64,000 nucleotides of DNA from Paenibacillus sp. JNUCC-31 (GCF_014844075.1 NZ_CP062165.1:5828001-5892000); one strand, 5' to 3'. Positions 43,570-53,764 are shown, numbered from the stretch's first letter. Program-made: numbers and translations. Notes: generated from the sequence alone by a model not told the origin.

Positions 43570-44940
43570 TCATTGTTTATGTTCAGCCAGATGTACCGAG
43601 GCTTTCTGCTGCACAAGGAACAATCTCCAGAGAAGTGCCGTTGCTCCAACAGCCAGACCGGTGATCAAGCCCACCCAGTACCCAAAGGCTCCAAGTGAGG
43701 TATACGTGGCTGTGATATAGCCAACCGGCAACCCGATGATCCAATACGCGACAAACGTGATAATCAGGGCTGGATTCACGTCTTTATAACCCCGAAGTGC
43801 ACCCTGCGTCGGGGTAGCAATCGCATCGGAGATTTGGAAGAATATGGCGTAAATCAGGAAGTGTTGGGTCAAAGCAATAACCTCGCGATCATTGGAATAC
43901 ACCCCCGCAATTTGTTCCCCGAATACCAGTAATACCACAGCTGTCAACAGAGAGAGCCCGATAGCACCTCCGATGCCCAGGAGACTGTATTGTCTAGCGT
44001 CTCTCACACGGCCTGCACCGGCCTCATAGCCCACAAGAATCGTGAGGGCCATACATATACTCACCGGCAGCATATACAGCGTAGAGGCAAAATTCAGGGC
44101 CGACTGGTGGGCAGCAATCGTAATGGTGTCGAACCGGCTCATTAATAATGTGACTGCTGCAAAGATGGAGGTTTCAAAAAAAGTAGCGAAACCGATGGGG
44201 ACGCCGATCTTGAGCAGCTCTTTCCATTTGCTCAATGAAATTTTAGGCATTTGCCGAAAGATACCATACTTGGCAAAGGGCTCAACCCGGTGTACAAAAA
44301 AGAGGCTGATGAGAAAAATAAGCCAATATGTACTTGCTGTAGCCACACCTGCTCCGACACCTCCGAGTTGGGGAAAGCCCCAGCGTCCAAAGATGAGCAA
44401 ATAGTTCAGGAAGATGTTTACTGGCAGCGAGACCAAAGTGATCATCATGGTGATCCGCGTCTGTCCCAATGCATCCATAAAGCTGCGAAGCACCGTGTAG
44501 CCGAAGAGTGGAATAACCCCAAAAGCCAGTGCACAAAGGAAATAGAAAGCGACTTGGCCAACCCGTGGCTCCAGCGGCATGCCGTTCAGAATGGGTTTGA
44601 GCAGCATGGTTCCTGCTGCAAGGACGACGATACCTACCGCAACACCGAGGTATAACGCCTGTACAACGCTGCTACCAATCTTGTCGTTGCGCTTCGAACC
44701 AAGCAGATGGGAGACAACAGGGGTGATTCCGATCAGAATACCACTAAGGCCTGTCTGCACCGGCATCCACAGACTTGTGCCAATGGCCACACCCGCGAGA
44801 TCAGCAGGGGAGAATTTGCCTGACATATTGGTATCGAAAAATGACATCGCAGAGAGCGCGATTTGTGTGGTGAAAATGGGTAGAAATATAATCAGGAATT
44901 GTTTTATTTTCTGAGAAAAGCTTGTGGTAGTCATGTTCAC
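43570..44940 (-). CDS. MATE-family efflux transporter
   Basis: The 456-residue protein has twelve membrane segments in two similar halves. Markers are [34 protein letters not shown] at the start, [28 protein letters not shown] loops, and [22 protein letters not shown] in the second half. NorM-type carriers export cationic drugs using Na+ or H+. The start is GTG 44940, eight bases from GAGG; ATG two codons later is 14 bases away. A CTGTC/GACAG repeat lies upstream (about 44977-44992). Confidence 0.9.
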   Translation of the reverse strand: MNMTTTSFSQKIKQFLIIFLPIFTTQIALSAMSFFDTNMSGKFSPADLAGVAIGTSLWMPVQTGLSGILIGITPVVSHLLGSKRNDKIGSSVVQALYLGVAVGIVVLAAGTMLLKPILNGMPLEPRVGQVAFYFLCALAFGVIPLFGYTVLRSFMDALGQTRITMMITLVSLPVNIFLNYLLIFGRWGFPQLGGVGAGVATASTYWLIFLISLFFVHRVEPFAKYGIFRQMPKISLSKWKELLKIGVPIGFATFFETSIFAAVTLLMSRFDTITIAAHQSALNFASTLYMLPVSICMALTILVGYEAGAGRVRDARQYSLLGIGGAIGLSLLTAVVLLVFGEQIAGVYSNDREVIALTQHFLIYAIFFQISDAIATPTQGALRGYKDVNPALIITFVAYWIIGLPVGYITATYTSLGAFGYWVGLITGLAVGATALLWRLFLVQQKASVHLAEHKQ

Positions 44941-45082
44941 TGGCGGTGCCTCGCTATTCTTTAAGAGTTATCACTAAACTGTCATATACGGACAGCTATT
45001 TATTGTAGTGGATTTTGCCCGATTTGAATAGGGAAGGATCATGTAGTGCGGAAGTTTAAATGGAGAGCAATGAGGTCTGAGG

Positions 45083-45124
45083 GCCATATTAAAAACCTCG
45101 TTCCGTCTCAGACGGAACGAGGTC
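45083..45124 (-). terminator. Terminator of the DUF4015 gene
   Basis: CCTCGTTCCGTC pairs perfectly with GACGGAACGAGG around a 3-nt loop, and T5 follows on the minus strand. Confidence 0.88.
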
Positions 45125-45151
45125 GTTGGATGAAATGAGAAGAAGAGTGCA

Positions 45152-46333
45152 TTATTTATAGTTTACATCTGGCGTATATCGATTGGAGGCATTCCAGAGC
45201 AAATACTCATCCACATCCATGTCTTTCATTGCACGAATTTGGTCCTCCACCTGTTTTTTGCCGTATTTGATATAATGTCCGCTACCCAGCCAACTTGCGG
45301 TAAAGTCCTGAATCCACGGGCGAATCACGGGTTTGAGTTCCTTGGTTGGGTCCAGTTTCTTGTGCGTGTCTTCCATCGAGCCTTTAATCGTGGTGTACGG
45401 ATCTTTATCAGGGTCTTTCACACCATACCAGCCCGTGGAGTAATGACTTGGATAAACCATTGGCGAGATGACATCCACGTTTTCGGATATTTTAACAAAA
45501 TCCTGTCCAATGCCTTCTGCTGCGGGCACAGAGGCTGCATAGCCGAAGATATCGACCGAGACCCGAACACCAAGCGGAGCGAGTTCTTTACGTGCATACT
45601 GTACAAATTCGGCTACGATATCCACTCGGGACTTGTCGGATTTGATGTACTTCAGTTTGTCTGCACGCGTTTCGAAACCTTCCGGGAACCGAACGTAATC
45701 GAACTGGATTTCCTTGAATCCCAGTTTGGCGGCTTCCTTGGCAATCTCTATATTGTAATCCCAGACTTCCTTGCTGTAGGGATTAACGAAGCTGTCACCC
45801 TTTCCGTTGGCCCATATGGAGCCGTCCTTATTGCGGAAAGAGAGCTCCGGATTTTTCTTGGCCAGAATCGTATCCTTGAAGACGACAACACGGGCAATCG
45901 GGTAAACCTCATGTTTTTTCAGACGTTTCATCAACGCATCAATATCGCGAATAAAGGGTTGGGATTTGCCCATCTGCTGCAGGGTTTTGTTTTCCGTAGG
46001 GAAGGTTATGTATCCGAGATCGTCCTTAATATCAATGACCATGGAATTGAGTTCTGTATCATCCATCAGATCAAGCAATTGTGTCATACGGGCACCACCC
46101 GCGCTGTAGGCCGTTACATAAATGCCTTTGACAACAGGTGCGTCGGGTTGTGGGTCAATTTTGGCAGGCGGGTTATCTGCATCAATAACGACCTGATCTT
46201 TTTGAGATTGAATGATGGCGGTGGTAAAACTGTTTGTTATTGATTGAAGGGGTTGAGTCCCTTGATCGACTGTAACGGGTACAGCACTAAAGCTTCCCCA
46301 GGCCATAGCCAGTAAAGCCCATAACATGTTCAT
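45152..46333 (-). CDS. Putative glycoside hydrolase (DUF4015), secreted
   Basis: The 393-residue protein has an N-terminal hydrophobic signal (about 1-18) and a Pro-rich linker, followed by a TIM-barrel-like DUF4015 domain: KGIYVTAYSAGG, NSMVIDIKDDLGYITF, PIARVVVFKDTILA, EIQFDYVRFPEGF, VSVDIFGYAAS, ISPMVYPSHYS, RPWIQDFTASW. The family is classed as putative glycosyl hydrolase, but its substrate is unknown. The motif FDYVRFP is reminiscent of acidic active sites. ATG 46333 is nine bases from GGGAG. Confidence 0.85.
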   Translation of the reverse strand: MNMLWALLAMAWGSFSAVPVTVDQGTQPLQSITNSFTTAIIQSQKDQVVIDADNPPAKIDPQPDAPVVKGIYVTAYSAGGARMTQLLDLMDDTELNSMVIDIKDDLGYITFPTENKTLQQMGKSQPFIRDIDALMKRLKKHEVYPIARVVVFKDTILAKKNPELSFRNKDGSIWANGKGDSFVNPYSKEVWDYNIEIAKEAAKLGFKEIQFDYVRFPEGFETRADKLKYIKSDKSRVDIVAEFVQYARKELAPLGVRVSVDIFGYAASVPAAEGIGQDFVKISENVDVISPMVYPSHYSTGWYGVKDPDKDPYTTIKGSMEDTHKKLDPTKELKPVIRPWIQDFTASWLGSGHYIKYGKKQVEDQIRAMKDMDVDEYLLWNASNRYTPDVNYK

Positions 46334-46432
46334 TCATTTTCACTCCCTTATGTGCATTCCATGTTTGAATTATACAATAAAGCCTCTGGGCTTTTAACCA
46401 TATTCATCAAGTAATGAAACACACATGGAAAA

Positions 46433-46477
46433 AATGAAAACCGCTTCCTGTTGAGGATAACCTCACAAGAAGCGGCG
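46433..46477 (-). terminator. Terminator of the small gene at 46.5 kb
   Basis: On the minus strand CCGCTTC..TGTGAGG pairs with CCTCA..GAAGCGG, followed by TTTTCATTTTTT. Confidence 0.8.
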
Positions 46478-46494
46478 TGACCAATCTAAAAAAA

Positions 46495-46698
46495 TTATTG
46501 AATGTAAATCTCATTTTGATGCTCACAAATACTGTACTGAATGATTTCCATAGCGTCTCCCTGTTCAAGGATGCCCAGCCCATCCCGGAGAACGATCAGT
46601 GAGTCGAGCTCATTCGGTTTTAAGAAAGGGAGCATTTCCGGGCACCATCTGTTGACGATTTCAAACAGTTTTACCGTTTCCATATCCACAATAATCAC
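46495..46698 (-). CDS. Small acidic protein, function unknown
   Basis: The 67-residue product (or 64 if GTG 46689 is used, nine bases from AAGG) has no signal or membrane segment and no family that I recognise. It contains WCPEMLPFLKPNELDSLIVL. A TATAAT with a TTAACA 16 bp upstream on the minus strand (46818-46845) and its own terminator support it as a real single gene. Confidence 0.6.
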   Translation of the reverse strand: MIIVDMETVKLFEIVNRWCPEMLPFLKPNELDSLIVLRDGLGILEQGDAMEIIQYSICEHQNEIYIQ

Positions 46699-46858
46699 CC
46701 TTTCCTACTCGAATTCCAAAATGGTAAGTCATTCGGCGCGAATCGGAAAAGCACATGGTTCTGTGAAATTGAAGGGCACATCCTGCTATACAACATATTT
46801 AGGAGCCGTACACCGTTATTATACCACAATGTTTTGAATTGTTAACCGTACATCTGCC

Positions 46859-47680
46859 TCAACTTCTGCGGAAAGAGCCCATAACACCGACCGTTTCCAC
46901 AATGTTAACAAAGGCGTTCGGATCTGTTTCCTTGATAATACGTTTGATTTCAACAAGCTCGTAGCGAGTAGTCACTGTCATTAACATGTCCTTTTCGATG
47001 TCGGTATATGCCCCTTGGGTTTTGATTTTGGTAACCCCCCGAGGGCGAATAAGCAATTTTTTTAACATCGCTTCCGTTTCATTCGTAATGATGTACAGTG
47101 TTACTTTGACATGGCTGATATGGATCAGATCCAGTACTTTGCCCGTGATGTAGATCGACACCATGGAAGCAAGTGCAATGTTCCAGTTGTTATTCAGATA
47201 ACCTGCCAGCATGATAATCGAACCATTCATCCCGGCCATCACCGTCCCAATCGGGAAGTCGCGATGACGAGTGAAAATGGAACCGACGATGTCGAGTCCG
47301 CCCGTCGAGCCGCCGACTCTGAAAGATATTCCGGTTCCCAATCCTACAAGCACACCTCCGAAAACACAGCTTAGAAGGGGGTCTGTAGCCACAACAAAAA
47401 CAGGCAGAAGCGCAATGAACCAGGAAGTGGCTGCTACCGAGAGAATACTTAATGTAATGAAACGTCGTCCAAGAATAAACCAACCTGCAATGAGCAGGGG
47501 AATGTTAAGAACAAAATACATGATACTAAGATTCAACTTAGTGAAATAACCCAAAAGCATGGAAATACCGGATACCCCGCCGCTAAGAAGCTGATGGGGA
47601 ACCAAAAACCAGTTGAAGCCGCAAGCAATAGCTGCAGCACCCAATACAATTACTGAAAAGTGCCAAATCATTTTGGGCAA
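46859..47680 (-). CDS. YitT-family membrane protein (DUF161 plus DUF2179)
   Basis: The 273-residue protein has five to six membrane segments (DUF161, CGFNWFLVPHQLLSGGVSGISMLLGYF, SFRVGGSTGGLDIVG) and a soluble C-terminal DUF2179 domain (about 190-273, TDIEKDMLMTVTTRYELVEIKRIIKETDPNAFVNIVE). Its function is not established, and it is common in Bacillales. The frame is open to 47782, but TTG 47680, six bases from GAGGTG, gives a normal family start. Confidence 0.88.
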   Translation of the reverse strand: MPKMIWHFSVIVLGAAAIACGFNWFLVPHQLLSGGVSGISMLLGYFTKLNLSIMYFVLNIPLLIAGWFILGRRFITLSILSVAATSWFIALLPVFVVATDPLLSCVFGGVLVGLGTGISFRVGGSTGGLDIVGSIFTRHRDFPIGTVMAGMNGSIIMLAGYLNNNWNIALASMVSIYITGKVLDLIHISHVKVTLYIITNETEAMLKKLLIRPRGVTKIKTQGAYTDIEKDMLMTVTTRYELVEIKRIIKETDPNAFVNIVETVGVMGSFRRS

Positions 47681-47983
47681 TTTAATCACCTCATTTATAT
47701 TTAAAACCAGATTGCTGGTAATCTTGATTTGTTTTGTGATATAATGATTTGTGGATATTCTTGAGTAGGAAACTTTTTCCAAATGGAACGATAAAATTTG
47801 AAATGTTTCAAACGCATGTATGTAGTTTTAGTCTTATGTTGGGGACCCATTCACGAATTATGACGGTTTATGAAAATAATTTGACCTGATGGGATAACCT
47901 ATAAATATTAACGCTACTTAAGAATACAGACAACAAAGTGGATTGTCCACCATGTCCACCATATAGAAGGAGTATGAATAATT

Positions 47984-49567
47984 TTGACAAATTTAAATTT
48001 CACAGACTTCAATCTTGAACCACTGGTGCTTCAAGCGATCACCGAACTTGGTTTTGAAGAGGCAACTCCGATTCAATCCAAATCAATCCCTCTTGCTCTT
48101 GAAGGCAGAGACTTGATCGGTCAAGCGCAAACAGGTACTGGTAAAACTGCTGCATTTGGTATTCCATTGATCAGCAAAATCTCCAAAAGCGATGAAAAAA
48201 TCCGCGCCCTCATTATGGCACCTACGCGTGAACTTGCGATCCAAGTTGCCGAAGAAATCGAAAAACTTACCCGCTTCAAAGGTTTGCGTTCCCTGCCTAT
48301 TTACGGAGGACAAGATATCGTTCGTCAAATCCGTGCTCTGAAAAGAAAACCACAGATCATCATTGGTACACCAGGACGTCTCCTGGACCATATCAACCGC
48401 AAAACAATCAAGCTTGATGATGTACAAACTGTTGTATTGGATGAAGCAGATGAAATGCTCGACATGGGTTTCATGGAGGATATTCAATCCATCCTGAAAC
48501 AAGTTCCGGACGAGCGTCAAACGATGCTGTTCTCAGCTACAATGCCTCCTAATATTCAAAAATTGGCTCAACAATTTTTGAACAACCCTGAGCATGTATC
48601 CGTGATTCCTAAACAAGTAAGCGCACCTTTGATTGACCAAGCTTACATTGAAGTGCCTGAGCGTCAAAAATTCGAAGCACTCAGCCGCTTGCTGGATATG
48701 GAATCTCCTGAACTGGCGATCGTATTCGGACGTACCAAACGTCGTGTTGACGAATTGGCTGAAGCGCTGCAAAAACGTGGATATTCGGCTGATGGTCTTC
48801 ATGGTGACTTGTCCCAAAACCAACGTGATACAGTAATGCGTAAGTTCCGTGACGGCAGCATTGATGTACTTGTTGCAACAGACGTAGCTGCTCGTGGTCT
48901 CGACGTATCCGGCGTAACTCACGTTGTGAACTTTGACCTTCCGCAAGATCCGGAGAGCTATGTTCACCGTATCGGCCGTACAGGTCGTGCAGGTAAAGAG
49001 GGTGCTGCTTGGTCTTTCGTTACACCGCGTGAGATCGACCATCTGCACTTTATCGAGCGTGTAACACGTCATCGTATTCCACGTAAACCACTGCCAACAA
49101 TGGCAGAAGCAGTTGAAGGTAAACAACGCTTGACAGCTGAGCGTCTGCTCGAAATCGTACAATCTGGTGAACTGAACGAATACAAAGGTATCGCGATTCA
49201 AATGCTTGAACAATATGATTCTGTTCAACTCTTGTCGGCTGCACTGAAGCTCCTGACAGGCGACAAAAAAGATGCTCAAGTTGATCTGACTCCTGAAGAT
49301 CCGATCCGTGCGAAGCGTCGTAAACCTGATGTTCGCTCTGGCGGACGTAAACCATCGGGGTACAGCGGAAACCGCAGCAGCGGTAGCAGCGGCGGTGGTT
49401 ACAACCGTGATCGCAACAGCAGCGGCGGCGGACGTGGTGGCTACAACCGTGATCGTAACAGCAGCAGTGGAAGTGGAAGCAGAGAAGGTGGTTACAACCG
49501 TGACCGCAAACCGCGTCCAAGTAACAATGAAGGACGTCGTCCTGCCAAAGATTCTTCTTTCGAATAA
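47984..49567 (+). CDS. cshA: DEAD-box RNA helicase, CshA-like
   Basis: The 527-residue helicase has motifs in order: Q motif [36 protein letters not shown], then [15 protein letters not shown] and [11 protein letters not shown] positively charged tail from about residue 440 carries three GGYNRDR copies within Gly/Ser/Arg-rich sequence. CshA proteins unwind RNA in cold adaptation, RNA decay and ribosome assembly. The start is TTG 47984, eleven bases from AAGGAG. The untranslated region upstream is about 200 nt. Codon use looks strongly biased, suggesting high expression. Confidence 0.93.
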   Translation: MTNLNFTDFNLEPLVLQAITELGFEEATPIQSKSIPLALEGRDLIGQAQTGTGKTAAFGIPLISKISKSDEKIRALIMAPTRELAIQVAEEIEKLTRFKGLRSLPIYGGQDIVRQIRALKRKPQIIIGTPGRLLDHINRKTIKLDDVQTVVLDEADEMLDMGFMEDIQSILKQVPDERQTMLFSATMPPNIQKLAQQFLNNPEHVSVIPKQVSAPLIDQAYIEVPERQKFEALSRLLDMESPELAIVFGRTKRRVDELAEALQKRGYSADGLHGDLSQNQRDTVMRKFRDGSIDVLVATDVAARGLDVSGVTHVVNFDLPQDPESYVHRIGRTGRAGKEGAAWSFVTPREIDHLHFIERVTRHRIPRKPLPTMAEAVEGKQRLTAERLLEIVQSGELNEYKGIAIQMLEQYDSVQLLSAALKLLTGDKKDAQVDLTPEDPIRAKRRKPDVRSGGRKPSGYSGNRSSGSSGGGYNRDRNSSGGGRGGYNRDRNSSSGSGSREGGYNRDRKPRPSNNEGRRPAKDSSFE

Positions 49568-49587
49568 TATACAAGATTGAATTGGGA

Positions 49588-49617
49588 AAATGGGGCGGGT
49601 GACCGCTCCATTTTTTT
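49588..49617 (+). terminator. Terminator of the cshA-like gene
   Basis: ATGGGGCGG and CCGCTCCAT pair around GTGA; T7 follows. Confidence 0.85.
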
Positions 49618-49751
49618 ATATGCGTATTAACGCATGGAAAGGTTCAGTTTGATCTCTTTTCGGGAAGGGCTGGCTTTTCCTATCTATAATAAGGTATATT
49701 AATATTATTAGACTTCAGGTTAGACGCAAGGCTGCGGAGGAGGAGAAATGT

Positions 49752-50588
49752 TTGGAATTTAAAGGAGCTATGGGTGGGATCTACCGGCTTACAGAGTGGA
49801 TTACGAGACTGGCCGCAACCAATCTGTTGTGGGCTATTTGTTCGTCTCCGTTCTTGTTTTTCTTGATTATGAAGCTGCTCGTGATGCAGCAGAACCTCGC
49901 CAACGAATCACTGCAAATGAACTGGGCTATAGCCATTGTGGCACCGCTTACACTATTCCCGGCCACATCGGCCTTATTTACGGTTGTGCGTAAATGGAAT
50001 ATGGGTGATACGGATGTACCAATCTTCCGTACTTTTTTTGTAGGCTACAAAGAGAATTACAAACAAAGTTTAATTGGGGGCATTTTCTACACCCTGTTGT
50101 TCGCCATCATGTATCTGGATTATACAGTTTACATGACACAATTCCGTAATATGCAGCTGGTTGGAATTATTATGCTAGTACTGCTGCTGTTGCTATTTGT
50201 CTCGCTCTTTAATTTTTTCTCAATGGTTGTTCATTATCATATGTCCATCGGATTGATTATCAAAAATGCGGTTCTGTTGACGCTGATCAGACCATTCCGT
50301 GTATTCTCCACATTGCTGGGAAGTGGACTGTTGTTCTACATTGGTTTTCGTTATCCGGTCTTGTTCGTTTTCTTCATTATTAGTATCATTGCCTGGTTCG
50401 CTTTCTTCAACTTCTATGCAACGTTCAACAAGATGCAGGAACAGATGGAGAAGATGCAACTGAAGAAGGAAGAAGAGGAAGCTGCAAAAGCTGCAGAACA
50501 GGCGGATGGCTCAGTTGAGACGATCGAAGCTATTGAACAAGCTGAACCGAAATCATCTGACGAAAAACACGATAATCTTCACAAATAA
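49752..50588 (+). CDS. YesL-family (DUF624) membrane protein
   Basis: The 278-residue protein has about five membrane segments and the DUF624 layout: GGIYRLTEWITRLAATNLLWAICSSPF at the N-terminus, then PATSALFTVVRKW and DVPIFRTFFVGYKENYKQS. The last 50 residues form a charged, Glu/Ala-rich coil beyond the membrane region. Family members sit near carbohydrate ABC systems in other genomes; role unknown. The start is TTG 49752 after GGAGGAGGAG; the ATG at 49748 is out of frame. Confidence 0.85.
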   Translation: MEFKGAMGGIYRLTEWITRLAATNLLWAICSSPFLFFLIMKLLVMQQNLANESLQMNWAIAIVAPLTLFPATSALFTVVRKWNMGDTDVPIFRTFFVGYKENYKQSLIGGIFYTLLFAIMYLDYTVYMTQFRNMQLVGIIMLVLLLLLFVSLFNFFSMVVHYHMSIGLIIKNAVLLTLIRPFRVFSTLLGSGLLFYIGFRYPVLFVFFIISIIAWFAFFNFYATFNKMQEQMEKMQLKKEEEEAAKAAEQADGSVETIEAIEQAEPKSSDEKHDNLHK

Positions 50589-50605
50589 AACATGAACGGG
50601 CACCA

Positions 50606-50634
50606 TTTACTTTTTACACAGTTAGGGATATAAT
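50606..50634 (+). promoter_or_regulatory. SigA-type promoter of the structured RNA
   Basis: TTTACT (50606-50611), 17-bp spacer, TATAAT (50629-50634), predicting a start near 50641. Confidence 0.65.
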
Positions 50635-50640
50635 AATTGT

Positions 50641-50890
50641 ACATCCTGCGATGTACGTTTCGGTTATTCGTTGTTTTGAACCAATGATGATGTCTTCGGG
50701 AGATCAATACAGAATGTTGCTGAAACGCCCTGTCTATATGACATGGGGACTTCAAAAAACATTTTTGCGGCCACCCACCTGCTAAGCAGGTTCATAAGAC
50801 AATGTAGCCGGACGGCATAGGCGGGTTCCTCTTTTATCATGTACAGCACCCTGACTCTTCCTCTTATCCAGGAATGTTGGGGTGCTTTTT
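50641..50890 (+). ncRNA. Structured non-coding RNA, candidate 6S RNA
   Basis: A promoter and a terminator bracket about 250 nt with no plausible protein. Irregular nested pairing is visible: GAACC (50678-50682)/GGTTC (50824-50828), CGCC (50726-50729)/GGCG (50820-50823), CTGTC (50730-50734)/GACGG (50811-50815), ACATT (50759-50763)/AATGT (50801-50805), and apical ACCTGC-TAA-GCAGGT (50777-50791). A long interrupted rod and phrases such as GGACGGCATAGGCGGGTT recall Firmicute 6S RNA, which binds sigma-A RNA polymerase. A covariance-model search would decide; the 6S name is an inference. Confidence 0.5.
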
Positions 50891-50891
50891 A
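50847..50891 (+). terminator. Terminator of the structured RNA
   Basis: AGCACCC and GGGGTGCT enclose an AU-rich loop; T5 follows. Confidence 0.75.
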
Positions 50892-51016
50892 GTTGGATTT
50901 TTTGTTGAGTTGACTGTATTTTTGTTAAAAGTGCTGCATACCCTTTTGTTACTACAAGAACAATGTTACACTAGACTACATAAATGGAACGGTTACATTC
51001 AAAAGGAGGAAGGGTC

Positions 51017-51409
51017 TTGACCTTAAAGAGAACGCTCGTCGGTATCATCCGCAGCATGGAGGGAACCAGCGATCGAGCCAAGGATCCCAAATTAAAAACG
51101 CGATATTATAACTTATCCAAAGACAGAGCCTGGGAAGAAGTGTCTTCGACACTCAAAAAAATTCCGGGTTATAAAGTGTTGCATGAAGTGCCTTCTGTGG
51201 GAGAGGTTATACTGGAGAAGCGGACTACCTTTGGACGGACGATGGATATTACGGTTTCCGTTATATCGGTAAGTCCTGTACGTAGTGCAGTCGATATGTA
51301 TTCGGCTTCACGTGGTTCACTCGGAGACCTGGGTTCCAATTATCGCACGATTATGAACTTGTTCTCCGTACTGGATAAGAAGCTGAGTAAGTATAAGTCC
51401 AATGATTGA
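51017..51409 (+). CDS. DUF1499-like protein
   Basis: The 130-residue soluble protein contains AWEEVSSTLKKIPGYKVLHEV, VGEVILEKRT and VDMYSASRGSLGDLGSNYRTI. The last resembles the conserved SxSRxGxxDLGxNxxRI end of DUF1499 proteins. Function unknown. The start is TTG 51017, seven bases from GGAGG; the longer frame from 50984 includes that site. Monocistronic with a terminator. Confidence 0.7.
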   Translation: MTLKRTLVGIIRSMEGTSDRAKDPKLKTRYYNLSKDRAWEEVSSTLKKIPGYKVLHEVPSVGEVILEKRTTFGRTMDITVSVISVSPVRSAVDMYSASRGSLGDLGSNYRTIMNLFSVLDKKLSKYKSND

Positions 51410-51428
51410 AATAGATGGCTGCATAACA

Positions 51429-51461
51429 AAAAGCGAGAGAAGGTGAGCCTTCCTCGCTTTT
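51429..51461. terminator. Bidirectional terminator between the DUF1499-like and tpx genes
   Basis: AAAAGCGAG (51429-51437) pairs with CTCGCTTTT (51453-51461), with inner GAAGG/CCTTC. Confidence 0.85.
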
Positions 51462-51483
51462 GTTCTGAACGTAGGGTTACCTT

Positions 51484-52002
51484 CTACAGCAGAGCTTTGA
51501 CAGCAGCAATGGCTTGCTCGAAGTTAGGGGAGTCTGTCATTTCAGGCAGATATTCCACATATGTAATTCGATCTTCGGTATCAAGCACAAAGATGGAGCG
51601 CATGTCCAATTGGAATTCTTTGATCAGAACACCATAGTCTTCACCGAATGAACGTGTTTTGTAATCGGAAAGGGTTACAACGCGATCGACTCCGGCTGCT
51701 CCGCACCAGCGTGCTTGTGCAAATGGAAGGTCAACGCTGACTGTCAATACGACAACATTGTCACCAAGGTCGCCAGCTTCAACATTGAAGCGACGGGTTT
51801 GGGCATCGCAAACGCCTGTGTCCAATGAAGGAACAACGCTGATTAATTTAATTTTACCTGCGAAGTCTTTCAGTGATGCATCTTCGACCAGATTTTTACT
51901 CAATGTAAAATCGGGTGCTTGATCGCCCACTTTCAACTCGGGTCCGATCAATGTAATAGGGTTGCCTTTAAATGTGGCTGCGCCTGTACGTTCTTGTGCC
52001 AT
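51484..52002 (-). CDS. tpx: Thiol peroxidase
   Basis: The 172-residue atypical two-cysteine peroxiredoxin has peroxidatic Cys65 in [15 protein letters not shown] and resolving Cys100 in ARWCGAAG. The start [17 protein letters not shown] and the full length fit Tpx. It reduces hydroperoxides using thioredoxin in the cytosol. The open frame extends to 52047, but ATG 52002 with AGGAGG nine bases before is the start. Confidence 0.95.
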   Translation of the reverse strand: MAQERTGAATFKGNPITLIGPELKVGDQAPDFTLSKNLVEDASLKDFAGKIKLISVVPSLDTGVCDAQTRRFNVEAGDLGDNVVVLTVSVDLPFAQARWCGAAGVDRVVTLSDYKTRSFGEDYGVLIKEFQLDMRSIFVLDTEDRITYVEYLPEMTDSPNFEQAIAAVKALL

Positions 52003-52150
52003 AATAATGTTCCTCCTTATAAGTTGGTGATCCGTGCCAAAATCCATTATAATCTTTTATGAAAGGCATTGTCCAATTCGGGCGAAGGATCATTAGAGTG
52101 GATCGGACTGATAGGCCGATCTGAACAGGGTGGAGTGAAAGCAGAAACGT

Positions 52151-52777
52151 ATGATATTTATAAGGTATGAGAACTGGAAAAGTTATTTGAATTTTTTCCC
52201 ATTGACGTCGATTCTTTTAATTGCCAATGTTGTTATGTTTATCGTGTTAAGTTTTAATGGTGGTTCGACAAACAGTATGACCTTGCTTAAATTTGGGGCA
52301 CTTACAAATCACGAGTTATTCGCAGGAGAATGGTGGCGTTACATTACGTCCATGTTTTTGCACGCTGGCTTCAGTCATTTGTTATTTAACAGCTTTGCGC
52401 TCATTGTATTTGCGCCCCCAATGGAACGATTGCTTGGAACAGTGAGATATGGCGTGTTGTACTTGGGTGGAGGTGTTCTGGGAAACATTTTGGCTGTAGC
52501 ATGGTATAACTCAGGTGGAGTGCCTACCATTTCCGTTGGTGCTTCAGGAGCGATTTATGCGATATATGGCGCATTTCTGTATGTAGCCTTGTTCCAGCGG
52601 ACGATGATGGATGAGGCGTCGCGTAAAACATTGTACACATTGCTTGTATTCGGAATTATTTTTTCGTTCGCCATGTCGGGCATCAGCTGGATGGCTCATT
52701 TGGGCGGATTGTTAGGTGGTTTCTTCATTTATGGACTTCTCATCCGGTTATGGAAACCTCGAAGCTTTAAGCGGTAG
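52151..52777 (+). CDS. Rhomboid-family intramembrane serine protease
   Basis: The 208-residue protein has six membrane segments. Catalytic Ser132 lies in GASGAIYAIYG and His183 in WMAHLGGLLGG, with the preceding FLHAGFSHLLFNSFAL motif in TM2, giving the complete Ser-His dyad. It cleaves membrane substrates near the outer face. Substrates unknown. The ribosome site GGTGGAG is about 15 bases upstream, rather distant. Confidence 0.92.
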   Translation: MIFIRYENWKSYLNFFPLTSILLIANVVMFIVLSFNGGSTNSMTLLKFGALTNHELFAGEWWRYITSMFLHAGFSHLLFNSFALIVFAPPMERLLGTVRYGVLYLGGGVLGNILAVAWYNSGGVPTISVGASGAIYAIYGAFLYVALFQRTMMDEASRKTLYTLLVFGIIFSFAMSGISWMAHLGGLLGGFFIYGLLIRLWKPRSFKR

Positions 52778-52852
52778 CAGGAATGGTCTGAAGACGGAAT
52801 ATGCAGCAATCAAGGATAAGTAGGGTATAGCAGATTGGAGAGATCAGGGGCA

Positions 52853-53764
52853 GTGGAATTAAGACAGTTGCATTACTTTTTGAAAGTGGCTCAGAAGGAG
52901 CATGTTACGCAGGCAGCGGAGGAATTGCACGTGGCGCAGTCTGCGGTGAGTCGTCAGATTCATCAGCTGGAGGAAGAACTGGGAGTGGACCTCTTTATGC
53001 AAAAAGGGAGAAATCTGCAGTTGACCGCAGTGGGGCAGCTCTTTTGTAAACGAATCGAAGGTATATTGAAAGATCTGGACAAGGCAGTTGGGGAAGTTCA
53101 TGAGTTCCTCGATCCGGAACATGGTGAAATCCGTATCGGTTTTCCTCACAGTCTTGGTATTCACTTGATTCCTTCGGTTGTAGCAGCGTTCCGTCAGCGT
53201 TATCCTAACGTGAAATTCAGATTCAAGCAAGGCATGTACCCGACGCTCATTCGTGATGTGTTATCGGCTGAAGTGGACTTGGCGTTTATATCTCCGTTTC
53301 CAGAAAAGCACGACCAGGTGGGTGGTGATATTGTCCTCACGGAAGAACTGCATGCAATCCTTCCTCCGAATCATCCATTGGCCGGTGAAGAGAGTATTGC
53401 GCTGGAACAACTTAAGGATGATAAGTTTGTTTTATTCAGTAAAGGCTACTCTCTGCGTCCGATTGTTTGGCATGCGTGTCTCGAAGCCGGGTTTACGCCT
53501 AAGATTGCTTTTGAGGGTGAAGAAACGGATACTATTCGTGGATTGGTTGCGGCTGGCATGGGTGTGAGTCTACTGCCGGAAATGGCGCTTTTCCAGACAA
53601 ATCCGCTGCAACCGGCGCATGTGGCTATTTCTCATCCAAAAGTGACACGTACGATTGGGTTAATTCACCGTGCGGACGACAAGCTCCCGCTTGTTGCGCA
53701 GTCGTTTCGTTCATTCTTGCTTCATTATTTCGGTTTACAGCAAAACAATACCCCATCCGAGTAA
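52853..53764 (+). CDS. LysR-family transcriptional regulator
   Basis: The 303-residue regulator has an N-terminal winged HTH (VELRQLHYFLKVAQKEHVTQAAEELHVAQSAVSRQIHQLEEELG) and an effector domain in two lobes. The GltC/CynR-like pattern with GYSLRPIVWHACLEAGF and VAAGMGVSLLPEMA is visible. It starts at GTG 52853, giving the usual xELRQLxYF start; TTG 52835 would overlap GGAG. Target genes are not evident: it is downstream of the rhomboid gene and followed by a terminator overlapping its stop codon. Confidence 0.88.
   Translation: MELRQLHYFLKVAQKEHVTQAAEELHVAQSAVSRQIHQLEEELGVDLFMQKGRNLQLTAVGQLFCKRIEGILKDLDKAVGEVHEFLDPEHGEIRIGFPHSLGIHLIPSVVAAFRQRYPNVKFRFKQGMYPTLIRDVLSAEVDLAFISPFPEKHDQVGGDIVLTEELHAILPPNHPLAGEESIALEQLKDDKFVLFSKGYSLRPIVWHACLEAGFTPKIAFEGEETDTIRGLVAAGMGVSLLPEMALFQTNPLQPAHVAISHPKVTRTIGLIHRADDKLPLVAQSFRSFLLHYFGLQQNNTPSE

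Noticed and set aside
45239..46243. Long plus-strand open frame (334 codons) over the DUF4015 gene
   Set aside because: It is fully antisense to a gene with recognisable motifs, has no ribosome site, and its translation has no family pattern.
48533..49279. Long minus-strand open frame over the cshA-like gene
   Set aside because: It is an antisense shadow caused by the strong codon bias of the helicase gene.
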